Shown here: positions 11,850-21,771 of the stretch, one piece after another | Position numbering within the stretch: position 1 is the first letter of the stretch | Layout of the letters: each line of letters opens with the position of its first letter | Assembly: GCA_001414485.1 (NCBI GenBank) | Contig: LLEY01000154.1 | Location: 62,001 to 126,000 of the forward strand | Reading direction: 5' to 3' | From: Calycina herbarum | Taxonomy: Eukaryota; Ascomycota; Leotiomycetes; Helotiales; Pezizellaceae | Length of the DNA: 64,000 nucleotides | Translations under genes and position numbers: made by a program | The notes under the pieces: model-generated | The model's input: the letters and a program-made list of their open reading frames with translations, nothing else | Databases searched by the model: none | What the model was told of the DNA's origin: nothing

Positions 11850-12052
11850 TCAGGGAACAATATTATATGGGAAATTTTGGTTACCAAATAGTGAGAGAAG
11901 TATAATCGGACAGAGTGGATAGAGTAATGCTATACAAATTAAATTAGAAAAGAAATATCAATCAATTCCACAAGGAAATAAGTAACATTTTTTTTGGATT
12001 CTCGAACAGAACGACTTAGCGAGAAGAAACATCGTCATCCATCAATCTTTCC

Positions 12053-13942
12053 TCAAACCCTATTCCTCGGGAGAAACTTCATCTCCAAGCTCCCAACTTT
12101 GAGCAGCGCATATGCCATCAACTCATCCTCAAACACTTCATCACTATATCCCTCCCCAAACTCCAAATCAAAAGCCCAAACAATCCTCCCAATAACAACA
12201 CGCTGCTCGTTCAGAGCAAAATGTTTCCCGGGACAACTATGCGCTCCGTAACTCCAAGGAATAAAAGCCTTCCTATCCCTCAGCAACTTCTCGTTTCCAT
12301 CCAACCACCTCTCAGGTATAAATTCTTCACCTCGAGGAAAGTATCGGGGATCGGTCATAAGAAGTTTGTGAGGTACCCAGACATCCACGTTTCCAGGGAT
12401 GGAGGTGCCGTTTATTTCTACGCCTGAGGGGGGTGTGGTTGCTTGGGAGCCCATCGGGAAGGGATTGAAGAGGCGGAGTGATTCGTTTACGACTGCGCAG
12501 AGGAAGTCCATAGTTCGCGTGTTTTCGATTCCGGGCTCGGGATTGAGGCCGATACAGCCTACTTCTTCTTGCAGTTTTCGGAGGATCTTTTTGTCTTTGG
12601 TTATGGCTCGCAGGGCTTGGGTTGTGGTTGTCATTGTGGTTTCCTAGAAATAAGGGTAAGTTAGTTTTGCCTCGGCTGTTTATACTTGGGAAATGAAGTG
12701 ATAGAGGAGGTTTTACTTACCGCGCCAGCTGCGATAAATAGATTTCCGTTGGCTACTAATTCAGTTTGAGGAAATTTATATCCATCCTCTGCCAGGAGGT
12801 GCGTGAAGAAATCGGTTTGCTCGCCGGCTCGTTGTCGATCGGTGACCATTTTGTCGGAGAGTTCTTTGAATTCGCGTAAGTTGTCCGGTTCAGGTAGGTA
12901 GGGGATGATTTGACATAAGTTTCGAAGAGATCCTAGGAACTGTATAATGAATGTTGGTCAATTTGAGTGTTATCACAGCGAGAGAATTGATGCGAAAAAC
13001 ACTTACCCCTGACAAGGAAACATAGTATTGAGTTAGGTCGATGTACGAAGTATCCCCTTTACCAGATTGTAACTTGGAGTCCATAGAGAACCCGATATCA
13101 GTCATCCTATCCCGCCATTAACCTCACACCTCTCTCCTGGGGAAGCAACCGAAAACTTACACATCAAAAGTAAAATGCGTCATAACCTTCGTAACATCAA
13201 CCCCCTTCTTCCCACCCTCCTTCCCCAATATCCTCACCAACTCAGTAACCTGCTTCTCAATCCTCCCATTATACTTCCTCAACTCCGTATTAGAAAGGCC
13301 TTTCTCCCTAAATGTTGTAAGCGAGATTCCAACCAATTGCATACCAAACAATTACCAAATCTTCCTCCAAATAGGATGAAACTTATAATTCCTCGTCGAA
13401 CTCATATGATAAGCCCCCTCCCCATTAATAGCCCCAAGCTCATAGAAAGGTCCTCTAGTATACCTCCCCTTGAATATCTTATCCACAGCTTCCACACAGC
13501 AGATACTCAACTCATTCGGTCCGATACGAATGAAATCACTTTTGTATTTCCGATGCATATCTTCAAGGGTTGTCGGTGTTCTTCCGAGACGAAATTCATT
13601 CGCGATGTATAACTTCGTGATTGCAGCGCGTTTTGGTCCGGGGAATTTGGAGAGGCGGGAGAGGAAGAGACGACGGAGGACGGTGAAGACGAGGCTGGTG
13701 AGGAGGAAAACTGCATTGAGGAGGAGGAAGAAGGTTCCGATTTGGAATGCGAGATGGAATGTGTGGATGTCGAATTTCGCTTGCAATATTGGTTTGAAGA
13801 GGTAAGACAGGAGGGCAATATTGGCGGTCACATAGAGGAGGAGGATTTTGACAGTTGATGGTTCTTTCAAAGGACATATTGCGAGGGATGCAAGGATAGC
13901 TGATAATGCAGCCGCTGCAATTGCCATGTTTGGGTCGTGCAT
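12053..13942 (-). CDS. Cytochrome P450 monooxygenase
   Basis: Five exons encode 547 residues: 13942-13356, 13307-13161, 13106-13007, 12939-12721 and 12643-12053. The N terminus has several hydrophobic segments that would anchor it in the ER membrane. The proline-rich hinge FPGPKRA follows. The I-helix oxygen-binding motif AGAETT is rebuilt exactly across the 12720-12644 intron. ESLR (E405-R408) is the K-helix ExxR. FIPERW is the PERF-like motif. WSYGAHSCPGKHFA carries the haem-ligand Cys at about residue 488, with W in place of the usual F at the start of the haem loop. It is a class II microsomal P450 that would depend on NADPH-P450 reductase. The substrate is unknown. No biosynthetic core gene is adjacent, so a secondary-metabolite role cannot be inferred. 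The gene looks intact. Confidence 0.92.
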
Positions 13943-14778
13943 TTTGAAGGATAGAAAGCAGTGGGAGTGGAGAGACGAGAACTATGTGAGGGAGAAAGTA
14001 CTCTTAAAAGATGCCCGTTATCTAGGTTTTGGATACAGGTGTATTACCTGGTTCAACATTCCCCTGTCTGCGGGTGTACATAGACAAATTAGCATACCGA
14101 TAAAAAAGCCACACTCGCTCAACACCAATTATTCTTCGTGTAAAATTATTCTCGGAAACTCCAACTCCTCCAACTGCAAATTTTCGTTGGCTGCCTCAAT
14201 CACTAGATACCTCTGTGCTGATCTAACCTCGGCATTTCGGAATTAATAGAGAGCAAAGTTCGAGGTTCCAAAAGTTGAAATGCTTGTTGAAGCAACGTGG
14301 CCCCACTTTCTTAGGTAGTACAGAGAGATTTTGCAATATTGTTTTTGTGTACCCGAGAGAGCAAGAAAAGGGAAACAACATGGTGATCGTTACATTTACT
14401 CAAAGGATAGTCCCGCGTATCACCTAGCCAAGATTCGAAGAGAGCTTAGTAGCACACTTTCTTCCCGAATCTTGCCTCGGTACCAGTAAAGCTTGCTGTA
14501 GCAAAACCTGGGGAATTTCAAGAAGGTCTGATTGTAACGATCTTAGAAGTGAGAAACACCTGTTGAAAAGGCTTGAAATGTGGACAGGGAAATCAAAGAA
14601 ATTTATAAGCTGCAAATGTATATTTCGCAATCACACGAACAAGTTTGGAGAATCGAGCGATCACGTTCTTGATTCTTCAAACCTACTCAGTACAATTGCT
14701 GACATTCGAATCTGCATTGCATTCTCCCATCATTTCGTCCTCGTATCCTAAAACTCCAATGCCTAAATTTCAAACCCA
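13943..14778. other. Intergenic, no gene seen
   Basis: Upstream region of the P450 and downstream region of the PEX8 gene. No recognisable coding frame or RNA gene. Confidence 0.5.
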
Positions 14779-16965
14779 TCAAAGCCTACTCTCCCTTACC
14801 CCCAAACCTCCACTCATGAAAGGCCCCTCATCCCGTCGTCCAAACAAAACCATCTCCCTCCCACCCCTAGACCCCCACCAAGCCACGCAAATAGAACTAC
14901 GATCAACATCCATCTCCCCACTCTCCAACAATTCCCAAAATCGAGCTTTGCAATGTTCTCTCATCCCAGGGTCCTCTATTGCATTAAGGAGATTGGCTGA
15001 TAATGGCAGCCATTCCTCTAGTAAACCAAGTGGTAAGTTTGGTAGGGAATCGAGAAGAGTGAGGAGAAGGATAGCTTGTTCTGATAATGGTGGTGAGTTC
15101 TGGGCTTGGGCGTCTGCCTCACTTTTTATTGCTACAGAAAGTGGGAGGGGAATAGTTGGTGCATTTAAAGCACGGTGATGTAGTAATTCAAGTAAGGTTT
15201 CGGCTAACTGAGGTTCAGTGGCGGAAATTGGAGCTGGTGGTGTTGTAACTTCCATTAGCGCCTTGAATGCAAAGCGGAATTGGCGAGGAGATAGGTTGGT
15301 GGGGAAGGAATTGAATAGGGATTCCACGTAGAATGGTAGAATTTTCCCCGTCAAGGGACCGCTCTGTGGTGCAGCAAGCATTGCGAGCATAGCACTATGG
15401 GCAGCTTCAAATATTTCGAGGAGGTGAACATTTGCGGAGGGATTCAGATAAGGCGAGGCGGGTGTAAATATTAGAGATTCTGCGGTTGCAGGAGACATGA
15501 TAAGTGTAAAATGTTCAACGGTATTGAGGTAGAAAAGGTCGTGATTTCGTTGCAATGGATGTGAAGGTATTTGTCCTGCTTGAGATGGATATATGGTTCT
15601 CAAGAAATCCCTAGATTGGAGAGGAAATCGATTGAGAATATCGATGGATGTAAGGTTGACAAAGGTATATGCTGAGAAAGTATTTGAACCCAGGCGGGAT
15701 GAAATGAAGTGTATGTTTCGGAGAGTGAGAAGACTTTTAGATGCCACCACTGGTGCTACCTGGTAGGAAGATAGGTGAGAGTTGATGACTGTTTTTGCAA
15801 CGATTGCACGCAGTATTACTACAGTTGAGAACATGGCACTTTTCAGCACCTGCCACAGAACCGGGTAGGTCACTCGAAGGGTCTCAGGAGTGAGAAAGGT
15901 GGCTTCTTCTGAGGTATCAAGTTCTGACAACTTGTTCGATTCCCAGGCTGCCAATAGCTTGCCAGTAAAGACAAGTAGATGATCAAGAATTTCAATGGCC
16001 CGAGCCGGTGTTCTTGAATTCTCCACGGCATGTGCTAAAAGACTTGATAGAGGCCCCATTGAGGACACAAGAGGTTTCGATCCAAGCTTCTGGACGCGAA
16101 GAAATGATACCGATCTCGCTGACCAGTCAAACTTTCTTCCTGGTACTTCTCTGACATCGGGATTGATCGCCTCGACGAAATGACCGTCCTCATAACCATC
16201 GAAAGAAGTCATGGCGGTGGCTAAAGGCATTACTAGATAATCATAGTCTAGGGATGCCCCGACATAATCTGATAGTAGAGGGAAGGCGTGGCTTAAAGCA
16301 AGAACAGTAGATGAGACTCCAAGCGGTCCAACATTGGCAGGCTCTCCCATCACGGCATTTGTGGATATTGCAAGAGCCTCCTCCAGTTTCAACCGCAAGG
16401 CCCCCGGCAGTCCTTGTCTATCCTGTCCTTCCGTCCCCAGAAGAACCCCAGTGATTACCAGCGCATGCTGCCATCGCAACGATCGTTCGTCCAAGCCCTT
16501 CAAAACCGCTGTCGCCCATTCCTCACATGATAATCCCCCACCGAGTCTGGGCTGATAGGCATCGAACGGCTTGCTGGTTCCGCCCTCGATTTGATATTTG
16601 TGAATCGTTATAGCAGCTGTGTTGAACACGCTGATTATTTGGTAGCTGGTCGAAAGGCCATCAACCCGGTGCCAAATGGCTGGTGCGGTGAGGAGATGCG
16701 AGGTGAGGAGGGTAATGTTTAGCGGATTCGAGAGGGTTGTGAGTAGTGACGTCGTGCTGGAGATGATTCTGTTGGTCTGCTCCGGATCAGACGATGGGCT
16801 TTGATATGCACGAAGCACACTTGTAAGAAGGCGATCCGCCGGCATATCTTCTATCGAGAGATCATTTGCTATGGTCGTGGTGGTGTTGAGTTGCTGTTTG
16901 TGCTCTACAGTAGACCTGCCCTTGTTGGGCCGAGGCATTTCAGCCTTCTCTTCCACACCCGCCAT
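14779..16965 (-). CDS. pex8: Peroxin 8 (peroxisome import complex subunit)
   Basis: A single exon of 728 residues, largely alpha-helical and Leu-rich. It matches my knowledge of the fungal PEX8/Pex17-like peroxin family in length and general sequence (EIFEAAHSAMLAML, LPFYVESLFNSFP). The C terminus ends in SRL, a type-1 peroxisomal targeting signal, as expected because Pex8 carries targeting signals and sits on the lumenal face of the peroxisomal membrane. There it links the docking and RING subcomplexes of the importomer and helps unload Pex5 cargo. The N-terminal ~30 residues are low-complexity. The gene is divergently transcribed from the TMEM170 gene, with only 65 bp between start codons. 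The family assignment is from recognition rather than a sharp motif. Confidence 0.75.
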   Translation of the reverse strand: MAGVEEKAEMPRPNKGRSTVEHKQQLNTTTTIANDLSIEDMPADRLLTSVLRAYQSPSSDPEQTNRIISSTTSLLTTLSNPLNITLLTSHLLTAPAIWHRVDGLSTSYQIISVFNTAAITIHKYQIEGGTSKPFDAYQPRLGGGLSCEEWATAVLKGLDERSLRWQHALVITGVLLGTEGQDRQGLPGALRLKLEEALAISTNAVMGEPANVGPLGVSSTVLALSHAFPLLSDYVGASLDYDYLVMPLATAMTSFDGYEDGHFVEAINPDVREVPGRKFDWSARSVSFLRVQKLGSKPLVSSMGPLSSLLAHAVENSRTPARAIEILDHLLVFTGKLLAAWESNKLSELDTSEEATFLTPETLRVTYPVLWQVLKSAMFSTVVILRAIVAKTVINSHLSSYQVAPVVASKSLLTLRNIHFISSRLGSNTFSAYTFVNLTSIDILNRFPLQSRDFLRTIYPSQAGQIPSHPLQRNHDLFYLNTVEHFTLIMSPATAESLIFTPASPYLNPSANVHLLEIFEAAHSAMLAMLAAPQSGPLTGKILPFYVESLFNSFPTNLSPRQFRFAFKALMEVTTPPAPISATEPQLAETLLELLHHRALNAPTIPLPLSVAIKSEADAQAQNSPPLSEQAILLLTLLDSLPNLPLGLLEEWLPLSANLLNAIEDPGMREHCKARFWELLESGEMDVDRSSICVAWWGSRGGREMVLFGRRDEGPFMSGGLGVRESRL

Positions 16966-17030
16966 CCCTAGCTAGTCAACACCACACCACACGCGCCGCG
17001 AGGCTGTATGCCTTTTAGTATCTCATCATC
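16966..17030. promoter_or_regulatory. Compact bidirectional promoter region
   Basis: Only 65 bp separate the start codons of PEX8 (minus) and the TMEM170-like gene (plus). Both 5' untranslated regions must therefore overlap this stretch or start inside the neighbouring gene. No clear TATA box is visible. Confidence 0.55.
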
Positions 17031-17594
17031 ATGGTCGTCAAGTATGCATCCTCTTTCTATGCTGCAACTTTGCTCCTGCTAACACATATAACAGTGCCCG
17101 GCTTCAAAATCCTGCCCCTCTGGATTACTCAACTCCGTCCTTTCCGTCTCTCTACTATCCTTACCTTGCGAAGCCCGGGGAAGCAAAGTATCTTTACTTT
17201 GCTTACGATATATGGCGATACACATTACTATGGACAGTGATACAATTCGCTTTCTTCCACCTGGTGGTGGCTGGCTGGGCTGTCGTAATGCAACTTGGGA
17301 AAACCAAGCATGCGTGGAAATACGTTTGGATCATACCGCTCTTCTACGCTCTCCTGTCTGGTATTGAAGCTGTTTTGGCAGGAAGTATCACTGGGCTAAT
17401 GTGAGTACACACTTCCTGGGCACTATATGGATATATTTCGCAGCACGAAGGTCAATTGCTAACTTCAGCAAAGTCTCGGGGCCGTTTACAACGCGGGATA
17501 TTTCAGAATGTCGACATGGATACCATTCGTATGGTCACTTATCAACGTTTTAATTGTTATCCTCTCGTCATTCTCTATTCAGGGTGGGCTATGA
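17031..17594 (+). CDS. TMEM170-family integral membrane protein
   Basis: Three exons encode 145 residues: 17031-17041, 17095-17400 and 17474-17594. The first exon is only 11 nt (MVV plus two bases). The short soluble N terminus (PSLYYPYLAKPGEAKYLYFAYDIWRY) is followed by three hydrophobic helices: LLWTVIQFAFFHLVVAGWAV, the IIPLFYALLSGIEAVLAGS...GLILGAVYNAG region, and WIPFVWSLINVLIVILSSFS. The AGS...GL.LGA.Y.AG pattern in the second helix pair is typical of TMEM170. The animal family is linked to ER and nuclear-envelope shaping, and the fungal role is not established. The terminal sequence could also be spliced differently, but the read-through version keeps the third helix. It is convergent with the acetyltransferase. 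Confidence 0.78.
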
Positions 17595-17716
17595 GAAGCC
17601 TCTGATCAGACCTTTTCGAACTACCAAGGCCTCAGGACTAGAAGAATAGCACGAAGCCAACATTTTGGGACTAGTGTTTTCTTCCAAATCACTTATACCA
17701 GACATCCCAATGGCAA

Positions 17717-18534
17717 CTATATTTGTCCAGCAACGCTTGCAGCTGCAATGGCCACTGCATCATCCGAAGATTTTGTAGCTATTCTTGGGTCTGGCTCTTT
17801 CGGTTCGATTTTTCGAATTATACGTGCTGGATTACCGACTGCAAGATGAAAGTCCGGAATGTCCTTTGTCACCACACTACCAGCCCCGATGGTACATCCT
17901 CTGCCAATGGTCTTGCCAGGCAAAACAATCACGTTTCCACCAAGCCAGCAATCTTCTCCAACAACGATGGGCGCACCATCTTCTGGCCCCTTTATGCCGT
18001 TACGCAGGAACGGATCAAGTGGATGGCCTCCAGAATAAAAGGAACAATTTGGTCCCATCATAGTTCGGGCGCCGATGGTGATTGGGCAGGTATCAATGAA
18101 GGTCGTGTTACAATTGACGTAAACACCCTTACCAAGCCTAATAGGGATGAGTTTCTGCCGATACTCTCGGTGTCTTCTGGAAAACATACTTGACATTGAA
18201 TCCATAGTCAACTTTTGTTATAGGAGCGTCAATGTACGGCTCATCTTGGAGCAGTATATCGTCTTCTTCTTCCGTTGCAGCAGGAGGCGGCAGAGGAGTA
18301 TGGTCGTCAGCGATGCTAGACACACGTCAAAATGGAACTACTCAAAATAGTGGAATTGACATACACTTTCCACAACCCTATCAGTTCCCTTCTTGAGGCT
18401 CCTTGGGCTGTGTTGAAGTTGTGGAGAGCTTGTTGTGCCATCTGCCGTTTAGCAACTAATGAAGGAGTAAAAGCAGTGTACATTTCTCCACGTAGCATGC
18501 GCGCTTCGTTCTCTGCGTCGGATATCTTTTCCAT
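17717..18534 (-). CDS. Maltose/galactoside O-acetyltransferase-like enzyme
   Basis: Three exons encode 238 residues: 18534-18365, 18315-18190 and 18137-17717. The N-terminal maltose acetyltransferase (Mac) domain is clear (SDAENEARMLRGEMYTAFTP). An acidic linker (ATEEEDDILLQDEP) is followed by the left-handed parallel beta-helix of hexapeptide repeats (VYVNCNTTFIDTCPITIGARTMMGP, VVGEDCWLGGNVIVLPGKTIG, GCTIGAGSVVTKDIPDFHLAVGNPARII). The catalytic His lies in YSGGHPLDP. These enzymes transfer acetyl from acetyl-CoA to a hydroxyl of a sugar and work as trimers in the cytosol. The physiological acceptor is unknown. The C-terminal ~25 residues are an Ala-rich extension. Confidence 0.9.
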
Positions 18535-18936
18535 AGTGCCGAGACTTATGTTGTGTAAATCGGGGTTCGTGTGGGGAGAACTAAGATGTGGTAAAATCGT
18601 CCAAATTGTAAAATTGGCTTTGAACCCAGGGGATACTTGTGATAAAAATATTAAAATATAAAGTTGAAACCGTTAAACGGTTGCCTACATTTGCTTCGTA
18701 TTTGGCATCAGCCCCCTTTCGTCTCCTTCGTTCAAATGTCGGTAGAACTACCCCACCTTTCTACCTCGGTGTGGAACAATATTGATCCACAGCCTACTTG
18801 GAATACTCAGCCTCGTCCCCCGGATGGGATTTGGTTCTAAACAAAGAGCAACAAGATTTGCTACAGCATCCATCTTCTCGAAGACCTTGCCTTTCTCGAA
18901 TTCTATTTAGGCCGGTCATGGAAACACACACTTTCC
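18535..18936. other. Upstream region of the HMG/ICMT gene
   Basis: This is the divergent promoter area of the acetyltransferase and the HMG/ICMT gene. An ATG at 18736 opens a short frame (MSVELPHLSTSVWNNIDPQP) in the same frame as the HMG box. It is closed by TAA at 18838-18840. It may be a short upstream frame or a lost N-terminal exon. Confidence 0.4.
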
Positions 18937-20187
18937 ATGCTCCCATACAAAATGTTTGAGCAAGAAAGAAGCAACGCTTCGACTTCAGATGTCCGGCGTC
19001 GACGCGACCCAAATGCTCCTAAACGCAACCTCCCCGCATACCTGTGGTTTACCCACGACGAATATGAGAAGGTTGAGCAGGAAATTCCAGGCCTTACTTT
19101 CAGTACGTTGTACCAATGCTCCCTCTGCCGCATATATTAACCTCGGATTCCAGGTCAACGATCCCAAGAGTTCCTAACCCGCTGGAAAGCACTCACCGAT
19201 GACCAACGTGCTCTTTACGAAGAAAGGGCGGCACAAGACAAGAGAAGATATGAGGAGGAGAAATCTGTATACGATGCAGTAGAAGGAGCGGATGTGTCAG
19301 AAGAATCGTCTTCAGACGAGGAACCTATTCTTGGCTCACGGGGGCCAGCCCCTTTCAATAAACGACCTTCGGTCTTCAATAATGGTGGAATAGGGCAAAT
19401 ATCGACCAATCACGACCAAGGCCCAGATCTCTTCGAGCGATTGCCAGTGGAAATGACAGTCGCCCTAGACCTATGGGAGCAGAAATTCAAGCCTGGCCAT
19501 GTGCGATCCCTCGCCGGGATTGCTCTGCGTGCCGGCTTGCTAGGAGGAACACTATTCAGTTCTACCATCCTCGCCATATACCTACTATATACAGGAAACC
19601 CACTCTGGCGCGCGCCCTTCTTCATCGCCAATCTCTCCCTCTTCCATTTCCTCGAATTCTACACCACCGCTTTTGCAAACACCGCAAACGCGGATGTTTC
19701 TTCATTCCTCCTTTCCAGCAATGGCGTTGCATATAATATCGCACATACAGGTGCCCTCACCGAATGTCTACTTTCCCACTGGCTTCTCCCAGCCTCTATT
19801 TTTCCTCGCGTCATACACAACATTCTCCTCTTCGCAGGTCTAACTTTCATCCTCGTGGGTCAGGTTATCCGCACAACAGCAATTTTACAAGCTGGACCTT
19901 CTTTCACACACATCGTTGCACAAAGAAAAAAGAGCACCCACGTTCTCATTACGCAAGGTGTCTATTCAGTCCTCCGACATCCCAGTTATTTCGGATTCTT
20001 CTGGTGGGGAATAGGTACACAGTTGATGCTTGGGAATTCCATTTGCTTTCTGGCATATTCCGTGGTGCTTTGGAGGTTCTTCGATAGGAGGATTTATGGA
20101 GAAGAGTTGTTTTTGGTGAATTTCTTTGGGAAGGAGTATACTGATTATAGAGCGAGAACGCCGACGGGCATTCCACTCATCAAGTGA
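18937..20187 (+). CDS. HMG-box / isoprenylcysteine carboxyl methyltransferase fusion frame
   Basis: Two exons (18937-19102 and 19154-20187) give 399 residues. Residues ~20-100 are a full HMG box of the NHP6/HMGB kind (DPNAPKRNLPAYLWFTHDEY ... FLTRWKALTDDQRALYEERA). An acidic linker (SEESSSDEEP) and a ~60-residue loop follow. The rest is a Ste14-type methyltransferase with several membrane helices and the conserved C-terminal block RHPSYFGFFWWGIGTQ ... RIYGEELFLVNFFGKEY ... TGIPLI. ICMT methylates the prenylated Cys of CaaX proteins (Ras, a-factor) in the ER membrane. The two parts share one uninterrupted frame. A separate ICMT could start at the in-frame ATG at 19453 (244 residues, near the usual length), so the fusion needs transcript proof. 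Confidence 0.8.
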
Positions 20188-20984
20188 GACGGGCTTGTTC
20201 AGTATAGGTGTGGAGGGTTTGGGTAACATAGCAGGTAATATTATGGAGTTTGGAAATACCAGGGGATATCATTGGGGGGGAGGCGTGTTTTTACAGTGCG
20301 AATATTATAGCATTGTAATTTTCTTCCTCGAACCTTTTACGATCCCTGAATCACGTTGGATTCAAATCACTATAGAACTCGGAAGTTTTGAGTTTACGGA
20401 GAGGACTGATCCTTGCCAAAATATTTTTAAATTATCCTTGGAAAATCCAAGGACGGTAACAAATATTCCACTAACCATTCGCTATTATGCCAAGATAACC
20501 TACGAATAGTACTTTTTCCATTGATTTAATTAGTAGGTCACCTATAGATCGCTTATTTTTTTTTTAACAAGATAGGAGGAGCCTTAGTAGGTGACCTACA
20601 AATAGCAAACTCCAAAAAATCGTAGCTATTCACAGGTAATCTACAAATTGCTCAAAGTTTTTACAAGATGTTTACAAGATAGATGTATTAGAAGGTAATC
20701 TAATAAAAATGTTTATTCAAGTAGAGTGGGCTGATTGTACGAGTTCTAAGGAATCTATTCGTCGTCGTAAAAACGTTTAGTAAAAAATCTCAACTGCTAG
20801 TTACCCACTCTATCTAGAGGGCTCGACGTGTACGTCGGAGTTTAGGACATATAATGTTGCAAATCTGTAATAAAATCGCAAACTTCGATACAGAGACTAA
20901 TTGGTAACTGATAAATCTCCTAGTATTTTTATTTTATTTTTGCAATTTTCTTCTAAGGCTTGAGAAGTTGTGATGTGGTGGGCA
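20188..20984. other. Intergenic with short palindromes
   Basis: AT-rich spacer with no gene. Around 20533-20605 are two copies of a palindromic motif, TAGGTCACCTA and GTAGGTGACCTAC, about 55 bp apart and flanking a T-run. Confidence 0.5.
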
Positions 20985-21360
20985 CGGGTGCAAAAGGAGA
21001 GTGGTGGATAAACTGGTATTTGCTAGCTTATCTGAAGTTCGAGTTTACTCGATATTCGGTGGCTTACCCGATAATTGATAGATTACTCAAAACTTTCCTT
21101 TTTGGCCCCCATATTTGGTGATAGCTTACTCGTTATTTTGTAGCTTACGTAGACATTGTTTGAGGGTTAAAAAATTAGTTGCGGGTAAGCTGGTTTTTGG
21201 TAGCTTACTGGTTGGCTTACTCCACGATTGATGGCTTACTGGTTAGTCCCCTTTTTTGGCCCCCAAGATTTTGGCGGCTTACTCGGTAAATTTTTGCGGG
21301 CCAAAAACTGGGTGTGAGTAAGCTGTGAGTAAGCCGTGAGTGAGCCGTGCCAGTATGTAA
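20985..21360. repeat. Cluster of degenerate GCTTACTC/GAGTAAGC repeats
   Basis: About eleven degenerate copies of a GGCTTACTCG-like motif occur at irregular 15-50-bp spacing. The rightmost three are inverted (GTGAGTAAGCTGTGAGTAAG, then CCGTGAGTGAGCC). Two copies of TTTTTGGCCCCCA (about 21100 and 21250) and an inverted GGGCCAAAAAC (about 21297) are interspersed. The outer ends GGGCACGGG and CCGTGCCA are partly inverted to each other. Subterminal arrays of this sort are common at the ends of DNA transposons, but I see no transposase. Confidence 0.6.
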
Positions 21361-21771
21361 GGCTGCCAGAAAGCGTCTCCGGTGGAGAAGAATTAACTCG
21401 ACGTAGAAAAATCGGAAAAATATAAGAAAAATAACAGTAGATGTGGAGAATACTAATTAAGCAAATAATGGAATGTGTCAAGTTTTCACACGTTTGCGTT
21501 GATTTGTAAGTGTTGTAGGCTGTCCTAGAAAAATGGAATAAACACTTCTACGCCAGTATTTTCACCTATGTTCCTTAATTTGAGACCTTCAGGCAAACCA
21601 CCAAAGAAATGAATTTTATCCAGATACTTGTATACCAGTAGCTGTAACACAGCATCTTACATAAAAGTAGTTAACTCCAAATCTCTTCAAGGCCTAAACG
21701 CCCCCCTAAATTTACTGATCAAGCCTCACTCCGGTCTCGCTTATCTCCATTTGCACTCCCCCAAGTACAAT
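21361..21771. other. Intergenic, downstream of subtilase
   Basis: About 0.4 kb between the repeat cluster and the inferred end of the subtilase gene. No gene is seen. Confidence 0.45.

Noticed and set aside
12053..16965. P450 and neighbours as a secondary-metabolite cluster
   Set aside because: No polyketide synthase, NRPS, terpene synthase or other core enzyme is in the window. The neighbours are housekeeping genes.
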